The notes below the pieces were generated by a model. That model made no database searches. It was not told the origin of the DNA and saw only the letters and a list, made by a program, of their open reading frames with translations. Shown here one piece after another: positions 1-7,600 of a DNA stretch of 10,665 bases. Source of the DNA: Dysgonamonadaceae bacterium (GTDB lineage Bacteria; Bacteroidota; Bacteroidia; Bacteroidales; Azobacteroidaceae); NCBI GenBank assembly GCA_031258895.1, contig JAIRMF010000081.1, positions 1-10,665 of the forward strand, given 5' to 3'. Position 1 is the first letter of the stretch, and each line of letters begins with the position of its first letter. The translations under genes and the position numbers were made by a program.

Positions 1-141
1 TCCTTGACGTTTGTTAGCCATATATTGCTTTACGTCTAAATATATCACGTGGTCGTTAGGTTCAATGCCAAAAACGCCATCCTTAAGAGTTGCCTTCTTG
101 CCGGTATCCTCTCCTTTGCTATTGTATATATTGATTTCCAT
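1..141 (-). CDS. rplD: 50S ribosomal protein L4, N-terminal part (cut by window edge)
   Basis: The first 47 codons of L4, an early-assembling large-subunit protein that binds 23S rRNA and lines the exit tunnel. The frame reads from an ATG at 141 to the window edge without a stop. The peptide begins MEINIYNSKG and contains GIEPNDHVIYLDVKQY and the ending MANKRQG, the conserved N-terminal part of bacterial L4 ahead of its long rRNA-binding loop. The start is fixed by translational overlap: the TAA stop of rplC and this ATG share one base (TAATG at 143-139), so the two genes are probably translationally coupled. It is the third gene of an S10-type operon, after rpsJ and rplC. In several bacteria L4 represses its own operon; nothing visible here shows whether that applies. 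Confidence 0.97.
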   Translation of the reverse strand, partial: MEINIYNSKGEDTGKKATLKDGVFGIEPNDHVIYLDVKQYMANKRQG

Positions 142-755
142 TATTTTTTAATTACTACGATTGAACCCTTTGCACCCGGAATCGAACCTTTCACAAGAAG
201 AAGATTGTTTTCAGGCAATAATTTAATCACTTCGAGGTTTTGAACTGTAACGCGGGTGTTACCCATTTGACCCGCCATACGCGTTCCCTTGAATACTTTC
301 GCGGGATACGAGCACGCTCCTATAGAACCCGGGTGGCGCTGACGATCGCTCTGGCCGAGAGTTGCTTCCCCAACCCCTTTAAAACCGTGTCTACGAACGA
401 CACCTTGATACCCTTTACCTTTTGATGTTCCTATGACATCGACATAGATCTCACCATCGAAATAGTCGACAGTAAGCACATCCCCGGGTTTGTATTCACC
501 CTGTCCCTTGAACTCAACCAAGTGTCGCTTCGGGGTAACTCCAGCTTTTTTCAAATGTCCGGCTTCAGGTTTGGTAGTATGCTTGTCTTTTTTGTCCTCA
601 AAACCTAACTGAACTGCTTCGTAACCATCTTTTTCAATGGTTTTAACTTGTGTAACCACACAAGGACCTACTTTGATGACAGTACACGGCAAACTCTTGC
701 CCTCGGCAATAAAAACCGATGTCATTCCGATCTTTTTTCCAATTAATCCTGGCAT
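141..755 (-). CDS. rplC: 50S ribosomal protein L3
   Basis: Complete 204-residue L3, a large-subunit protein that binds near the 3' end of 23S rRNA and reaches towards the peptidyl-transferase centre. Length is normal for the family. Visible landmarks are the N-terminal GLIGKKIGMT (residues 3-12), TKPEAGH (61-67), the central GTSKGKGYQGVVRR (109-122), and the signature region from PGSIG to MGNTRVTVQNL (142-173). The ATG at 755 lies 14 nt after the rpsJ stop, and the stop overlaps the rplD start by one base, so this is the middle of one operon. No Shine-Dalgarno sequence is visible; the upstream region is A-rich, which is common in Bacteroidota. In the E. coli protein Gln150, within SIGQNQ, is methylated by PrmB. 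The aligned stretch here is SIGACS, so the acceptor glutamine is replaced by serine (Ser149) and that modification cannot occur at this position. Confidence 0.99.
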   Translation of the reverse strand: MPGLIGKKIGMTSVFIAEGKSLPCTVIKVGPCVVTQVKTIEKDGYEAVQLGFEDKKDKHTTKPEAGHLKKAGVTPKRHLVEFKGQGEYKPGDVLTVDYFDGEIYVDVIGTSKGKGYQGVVRRHGFKGVGEATLGQSDRQRHPGSIGACSYPAKVFKGTRMAGQMGNTRVTVQNLEVIKLLPENNLLLVKGSIPGAKGSIVVIKK

Positions 756-769
756 TTCAATGTTTTTTA

Positions 770-1075
770 TTAAACTTTTATTTCTACTTCTACGCCACTG
801 GGCAATTCAAGTTTCATCAGTGCATCGACAGTTTTAGAAGTAGAACTGTAAATATCTATAAGGCGTTTGTAGGATGAAAGTTCAAACTGTTCACGCGACT
901 TTTTGTTTACGAATGTGGAACGGTTTACAGTAAAAATCCGCTTGTGAGTAGGAAGAGGAATTGGTCCGCTGACAACTGCTCCGACTGCCCTTACCGTCTT
1001 TACAATTTTTTCTGCCGACTTGTCGACGAGGCTGTAATCGTAAGATTTCAATTTGATTCTAATTTTCTGGCTCAT
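770..1075 (-). CDS. rpsJ: 30S ribosomal protein S10 (NusE)
   Basis: Complete 101-residue S10, which sits in the head of the small ribosomal subunit and, as NusE, also takes part in transcription antitermination with NusB. The order of conserved blocks is normal: IRIKLKSYDYSLVD (5-18), the GPIPLPTHKR loop region near 38-47, FTVNRSTFVNKKSREQFE, and the C-terminal KTVDALMKLELPSGVEVEI. The ATG at 1075 follows an AT-rich stretch with no Shine-Dalgarno motif. It is the first gene of the S10 operon here: a promoter lies about 120 nt upstream, and the next gene upstream on the same strand is sprA, 557 nt away. In many Bacteroidales I would expect fusA immediately upstream instead, so the operon head has been separated from the str genes (rpsL, rpsG, fusA) or those lie elsewhere. 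Confidence 0.99.
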   Translation of the reverse strand: MSQKIRIKLKSYDYSLVDKSAEKIVKTVRAVGAVVSGPIPLPTHKRIFTVNRSTFVNKKSREQFELSSYKRLIDIYSSTSKTVDALMKLELPSGVEVEIKV

Positions 1076-1109
1076 TTTAAATTAATTTATTTGTATTAGC
1101 TGTCCGTAC

Positions 1110-1144
1110 GAATTCAGAAAAGAGCCATTTCCTCCCTGAATTTC
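1110..1144 (-). promoter_or_regulatory. Candidate hairpin in the rpsJ leader
   Basis: Within the untranslated leader of the S10 operon, the RNA-sense segment GAAATTCAG (1144-1136) can pair with CTGAATTC (1117-1110), giving an 8-bp stem with one bulged A and an 18-nt loop. The loop contains GGAGGA, which resembles a Shine-Dalgarno sequence. Ribosomal-protein operons often carry leader structures that bind one of their own products, so an autoregulatory element is possible. The stem is short and AU-rich and I have no comparative support, so this is a suggestion only. Confidence 0.25.
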
Positions 1145-1190
1145 AGTCCATTTCACTGTATTTCCGAGTAAAAACACATGAAACGGGCTG

Positions 1191-1220
1191 CAAAGTTACG
1201 AATTATTTTTAAAATAACAA
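1191..1220 (-). promoter_or_regulatory. Promoter of the S10 ribosomal-protein operon (Bacteroidota type)
   Basis: On the minus strand TAACTTTG (1198-1191) matches the Bacteroidota -7 consensus TAnnTTTG exactly. Nineteen nucleotides upstream is TTG (1220-1218), fitting the -33 element (TTG or TTTG) at the usual spacing. The spacer is AT-rich. Transcription should start about 6-8 nt downstream, near 1184, giving a leader of about 110 nt before the rpsJ ATG. This is the only well-formed promoter I can see ahead of rpsJ and is probably the main one for the operon. Confidence 0.75.
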
Positions 1221-1632
1221 TGGATCATGAAAAAAATTTGAAAGAATTTGATTTTTGAAACACGACGTATCCAAATTTTTTGGCCTTTCCTAAATCCTTT
1301 CTTGTTGATTTTTCTTCATGGAGCAATATTTTTGAACGACAACAAATCTTGTATTGATATGGATTTTCTTCTTCCGATAGCTGAATTGCGCGTACAGCAT
1401 CAGCACGTGTTTTGTTTGCCTGCAAGTAAGAATAGTTCGGTGCGAATAGGATTATTTTTTTACGTCTACTCTAAAATTGTGGTGAAACTTAACGATTGCG
1501 GCAAATACAAGGACGAGAATTATCGGAATCGTTGGCAATGGTGGTTTTAGACAAATAATATTGCCCCGCTGTAATTGGGCTTTTCATTTCAGCTATATAA
1601 CATCATACGATGTTTTCGATATTTCTGGATTT
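1221..1632. other. Intergenic region between sprA and the S10 promoter, no convincing gene
   Basis: About 410 nt with no gene I can support. A plus-strand frame (1248-1550, 100 codons) and a minus-strand frame (1225-1425, 66 codons) exist, but both begin at TTG, lack a ribosome binding site, overlap each other and look like no family I know. Another minus frame, ending near 1466, has a short hydrophobic run (IPIILVLVFAAIV) but no ATG. Possible weak structures after the sprA stop are a perfect 6-bp inverted repeat AACATC/GATGTT with a 4-nt loop (1599-1614) and a GCCC/GGGC pair (1563-1580). Neither is followed on the minus strand by a T-run, so I do not call a sprA terminator. Read-through from sprA into the S10 operon is possible. 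Confidence 0.5.
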
Positions 1633-4600
1633 TCATCTTTGCAAACTAACCTTCACACTCAACCCGAAGTTGGATTTTGACACCGGGTAGGCGCTTGCCG
1701 AAACGAGTGGGTTGTTGATTTGACGGTCGTAGTATACCTGAAGAACAATCATCCGACTTAAGTTATAGTCGGCTATAAATTTGATACCGAAGATGGAGTC
1801 ACCGTTAGTCGCTTGGGTTAGGGTTTCTTCTATTTTGCGAATAAGATTGTGCATCTTCGAATAGTTTATGCCGAATTTTACGTTAAGCTCGTTGTTGAAA
1901 TTAACTCCACCGGTCTTGCGGATTTTTAAGTAACGATTGAAGTTATTTATGCGGTAACCGGTCTCGAAAGTGAGTTGATGTTGCTTGCCCTCTACAATTT
2001 GGTAAGCCGCAATGTTGAGGTTGACCGTTCTGTTCGTATTATAGAGGAGATTAAGTGTCAGGTCATTCTGCAAGGTTGTTTTCAGTCCAACTAATGGAGC
2101 AAAGTCTTCCTTGAGGGTAACAGCGGTGATGTCGTAGGCGGATGAGGGGTTGGGATTTCCATTGAACACGTTTTCGATAAAGCCGATACCGTCTTGCCCT
2201 GCTCCTATCCAGTTAATGTAGGAATTGTAGGCGCCGACCGTATAAGAACAAGAATATTTATGTTCGATATTGAACGACTTGAAATTATTGTTTACAAACG
2301 GGATACGCATCAATCCGTCGTATGTTACACGCCAATTAGGCAACAATCTTTTCAGTGCCGGAAATGGTGAAAGATTGATTGTCGAGGGATTTTGCGCGGT
2401 ATATGCAGCGATGAATGCGGGAATCAGTACATCAGTTGAATTAAGATTTACTGCGCCGATGTTCGGATCATAAGCTTGTCCGGCAAGATAACTGCCCTCC
2501 AGAAAGCCGCTGGCAGGGTAGGTTGAAGTAGCATAACGTTGCTCAAGACGAGAGGCAACTATGGTGCGGTTGGAGAGGAAGTTTTGAAATGCTTGCGAAT
2601 GATATCCGTTAGCAGCGGTTGATGACTCGAAAGCAGTGCCGAAGGCAATGGTTGTCATAACGAAAGTGCCAGTGAATTTTTTGGGCATTCCACTGTACAT
2701 GAAATATGTTTCACTATGGTCGGTTTTTGTTTGCACACCGTCGAGTGTGATTTTCATTCCGGCAAGCGGTTCAAGTTGAGCAGTAAACTTGAAGGTTTGG
2801 TTTTTTGCCGTCATCGCGGGCGTAATGTTATCTTGATTTTTGATAAGCCATTGTCGCTGTTCCGCTTTGTGTATATAATCATCATTTATCAGTCCGAAGG
2901 CAAAATCAAGCCCGGGTGATATTCCGACAGACGACGAACCCTGTCCGAAGAAGTTGCCGATTTCAGGTTCGAAATTTGGTAATGTTAGTTCGTAAGACTC
3001 GGTGTAGGTGAAGCCGACCGAACGGACAAGCATAAGAGCACGGGCTGTGTATTGCATAGCCTTGTACAGGTCGGTCTCTTCAGAAGGCGGTAATTCTACT
3101 AAACTGATTTTCAGTTTTACGGAATCGCGGTTTTTTATCTCTATTGTGTTGTTGTCTGTTTTTTTATATTTGACTGGATAAAGTCTGCCGTTTTCAGTGC
3201 GGGCAGTGATTTTGAGGCGTTTTGTACCAAGTTGATGTGCAAGTTGAGTAGTTGAGTCCATACTTAACGTTATCGTGTTTTCGAACTTTTTCTTCTGTTT
3301 TGTTGTTTTTTTCTTTTGTTGCTGTTCATTGGTATTTTGCCGTTGATTTCGGATATTTCGTTGTTGGTTGCGGGTGTTTTTTTGAGCAACGAATTTTTTG
3401 TTTGCGTTTTCGAGAAATTTCGATTTGTTGTAGAGCGTTTCCATTTTTAACGTAATGTTGTCGAGACCGACACTGCGGCTACCGGTAATGATATTGCCGA
3501 GGTTTATGCTTGCGTCTTCGAGCGTGGCACCGCGATCCCAAGTGTATTGACTGTTGTAAGATAGGTTACCGTCGATGAAATTTAGCAACGGTAATTTGCT
3601 GAAAGGTAATTTGTATGTTCCGGTAAACTTCTGTTTGTATTCCATAGGACGTCCGAGGTTGCGAATGCTTTGTATTACAGAATCACGCCAGAGCGAGTAT
3701 TTGTCGGGATTGAAAAGCTTATTGACTTGTTCATGAGGTGTTTCTATACGAGCGTTAGTACCGGAATTGAAGGAAAAATTCAAATTTTGCGTAAGTTTCC
3801 ATTGTGTTTCGAGCGAGCGCTGCCAGAAAAAATCTTCACGAAAAGACACAGGAATCATGTTGACATCATCGGAGTTACCGATGTCGCGTAACTGCATTTC
3901 GAAATAATTCCGATATATTTCGGAGTTTATTTGGAACGAATTTGGCAAAAGGCCTATTTCTACAATATCCAGAAGAGAAGTCCGAGCCGATTGTTTATTT
4001 GCCGACGATTGCTGTGTTTGATGTTTTTTCTTTGTATCGGATTGTAGGAATTTTGTATCAGCCTGCCCTTTTTTCCCCGTTTTTGCGAACGGTTTCCAAG
4101 GTTTGAAAGGAGAGGAATAGATATAATCCATTGTAAGCGACTTTTCGGTAGTCGTTTCGTATTGGGTAGAAGCGTTTTGTGCATGATTCTCTAGCGCAGA
4201 GAAGCCGAACGTAAAATTAGCCGGGTCATAGGGCATGGGTTTTTTACTCTGAATATCCACTTTTACATTATTGAAATTGATAGAGCGGCTTGTTTCTTTA
4301 TCGACAGCAAAACTTCGGATTGAGTCACGTTCGGTTTTTGTGTCCGTATTGTTGAGAGCATCGGCAAGTAGTACATCTTGATCCAAAGGATTGTATTTTG
4401 GACTTAAAGTATTTTCCGTATATGAATAGTAGAATGGCAAGCTCATTTTTGCTTTTTCGGATAAGAAGCGTCCGAGGTCAACTTGTGTTGCTACACCATA
4501 TTGGTAAGAATCATCAATATTACGATCCATAATTCCTTGATCGAGGCTACCAAATCCGGTTGTTTCTTTCCGTCCGGAGATTGTGACGGAGCCCATATCC

Positions 4601-7600
4601 GAAAGTCCGACGAATAGATTGGCATTGCCGGCCCAACCGCCATCTTCGTTGAACTCAGTCAGACGCAATTCATTGAACCATATTTCTGTCGACTTTGTGT
4701 TTCGGGAGTTGTTTCTGATGCCAAGCATAATGACTTTAACTTCCGAGAGTGTAGGATTGCCTACTATTGTAACGGTATTTCGGGAGTTGGCAGGATCTAT
4801 AATAGAATATGGGGTCAAATAACTTACCGTAGAACCTGCACGGCGTTTCTCTCGATTTCGTTCAAGTTTGAGGTCGGTTAGTAGAGAGAGAGGAAAATCC
4901 AACATATTTTCCGAAGGCCAAACTTTACGTTGTTGATCGCTGGTTTCTGTATATATTCCTGCGGGTGTTAGGCGTAACGGCACTTCATATTCATAGTAAT
5001 TATTTCTGTAGTCCGAGCCAAGCCGTAGGAATACTGACAGTTCGTCGTCTTCCAGATTCGTCAAGTCGTCGATCAGGCGTTCGGCGTGGACAAACATTTG
5101 CAGGCGTCGATACTGACGGGTGTCCAGTCCACTCTGGCGATAGATGGCGCGGGAGTCTCCGGGGGCAAGATTTGAAATATTGAGCGCAAGTGACTGTTCG
5201 TTTTGTTGGCGTAATTGAGTTTGTCCCGGGTCGATGATACGGTTGACTCCTGGCGGCAGGATGTAATTTACAGGCTCTTTACTGCTGTGTTCTTCGTAAT
5301 TGACGTACGACATACTGATGCTGGCGTTGCTCTGTGGGGGCAGATTAGGGTTCGACAGGTCTTTGGAATATGAACGCCAGTCGCCATATACTAATTCAAA
5401 TGTTCCGAAACGCAGTATTACGGAGTCTGAAAAATTGGTTAGGAACATACGTAGGAAACGTATTGTTTTGAAATCGTTTATATTTCCCACTTTGCTTTCG
5501 AATTCGGCCAGAGGAATCTTGAATTGATACCATGCTATGTGTTCTGTTTTTCCATTGTCCAAAACAGGACTTACTTCTTTTTTCTGTACTATGAAGTTTC
5601 GCCCTACTGTCAAGTCTTCAGGACGGATTGAGATGTGGTATTGAAAATATTTCTCGTTTTCGTTCAGTGTATTGTCTTGATTGATGTCTTCTACGTCGGG
5701 CGTTAGGCGGAATGCGGAGTTAAAGTTTTCTCCCGTATCGTTTGCGTCGGCGGAGTTACCTTCCGTTCCGTTGTAATGTTTGTATCGATTGAGGATAGGG
5801 GTACGTTGAGCGTCGAAATCCGAGCCTCTGAAGTAGTGATAATTATCGCCTGCGGGGTCTCGTAGGGGTGAGAACGGGTCATTTTCCATTATGCTTTGGG
5901 TTTGGGGGGAGAGTATGTTACGCAGGTCATTAACGTAATTGCCGTACGACGAAAAATTAAATTCATCTTCGGTTGAGAGTCCGTCCAGTCCCACATCTTG
6001 TCGTTTACGTGCTCCTTCTGTATTGTCGAAGGCGTAGACGAGGGACTGTTGACGTGGGACGAGTCCCCATACGGTTTGTTCTGTTTTCGTTGCATCGCCA
6101 TCGGCGGGCAGGCCGTTTTCGAAGAATTTTTTTTCGTCTTTCAGGATATCTTCCGAGATTTCTCCGAGGTTGAAATACAGGTCTCCGCCGCGGGATGTTT
6201 TGTCATATATAAACGGGTCGAGTAACCAGAATTCGATAGTTTCGATATTATTGGCTTCGAAGTCTACTTGTCCGCTTTCAATTTTTCTTGTGACGCCGCC
6301 CCATCTTTTTTCGGGGTTTGCGAGTGTTCCGTCGGGGTTCATTCCTTGCGCATCGAGGTTGTATGGTCCGCGTTCTTTTGGGTAGTATGCTATATTTAGC
6401 ACGGGCAGTATTGAAGATAATCCGAATGTTGGGTCTTTTTCGGGGAACAGTTCGCCTTCTTTAATGGCTCTCACGTAATGGTTGGAGCGTTGATCTTTAT
6501 CGTTTTTGATATGTGTGGGCATTATGGACGATTCTCTGTTGAAGAGTGCGTCGATGTAGTACCAGGCCATTAGTGAGCGGTTTTTGCCGTATGTCAGGTC
6601 GTTTGTTTTTTTGGATTCTGGGAATGAGCTTGGGGTTGAGGAGAGGTTCCAGTTATGAGGTTGTCGCAGGTCGATAGTTTTTTTTGCGGCTTCAAAATCA
6701 TCTATGTAAGAGTAGTCGCCGCCGTATCTACTTTTGTAGTGTCCTGGTATAAGTCGGGCGTATTCTGCGGTTAGGGTTATTTGCGAGGGTTTAGTCAGTT
6801 CGAGCAGTGGGATTTTGTCGAGGATATTGGTTAGCAATTGTGATTGTGTGGTGTAGTTGAGGTTAAATCCGAAGAGTGTATTATTGATAGATTCTTGTCC
6901 TGGTATGGTTTTCATGACGAGTGGCATTTCACTGAGGTTCATGATGGTTGCTCCGACGTTAAATTTTGGGGTTAGGGCGTAATTGAGGTTCAGCCCCATC
7001 ATTGTTTTTCGTTGCAGGTTGAATCCGGTGTTATCTTCGAACGATTGTTGTATGTTTGCGTTTTGATATGCGGGGTTAGTGATTTCTACTTGTCCGTTAT
7101 TGATCACATAATCTGAGCCTTCACGGAGTCGGACGCCGTTTGCGGAGACTGTCATTGAGCGTGAGTTGAGGCTATTTCCGTAATTTGAGTAAGAGTTAGC
7201 GGATCCTTTGTATTGTCCGGTCATTATGAACTTATTTTTCTCGGCGGCTTGTCTTGCGACGGTGAGAGTTGAGTCATAGAGTTCTTGGTAGATGTATTTT
7301 TCTGCGATGATATCGTCTGCGATCTTTTTTTTCAGGTGTGAGCCGAAGGGTTCTACGACCGGGAAGATGATTTTCCCGTATTGTGAGACGACCGTCATAC
7401 CCTCGACGTAATCGAAGAAGCCATCGGCAAATGGTTCGTTACGGGAGTCGAGTCTATCGAGGTTTTCGACTCTTAGCAGGGGTTCTTTTGCTATTTTTCC
7501 TTCGGTAATGTAGTTGAGGTATACGCCTGTGGTATCGTTTTTGTATTTGATGTCGAATCGAAACTTGTCTTTTTCGAGTGCTCGGTGGTTTTCTGTTATG

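Noticed and set aside
1225..1425. Minus-strand 66-codon frame just upstream of the S10 promoter
   Set aside because: TTG start, no ribosome binding site, a stop a few codons further upstream, and no recognisable motif. A gene remnant cannot be excluded.
1248..1550. Plus-strand 100-codon frame in the sprA-rpsJ gap
   Set aside because: Begins at TTG, no ribosome binding site, overlaps a minus-strand frame, and resembles no family I know.
1563..1614. Rho-independent terminator after sprA
   Set aside because: Two short inverted repeats exist, but the stems are 4-6 bp and no T-run follows on the minus strand.
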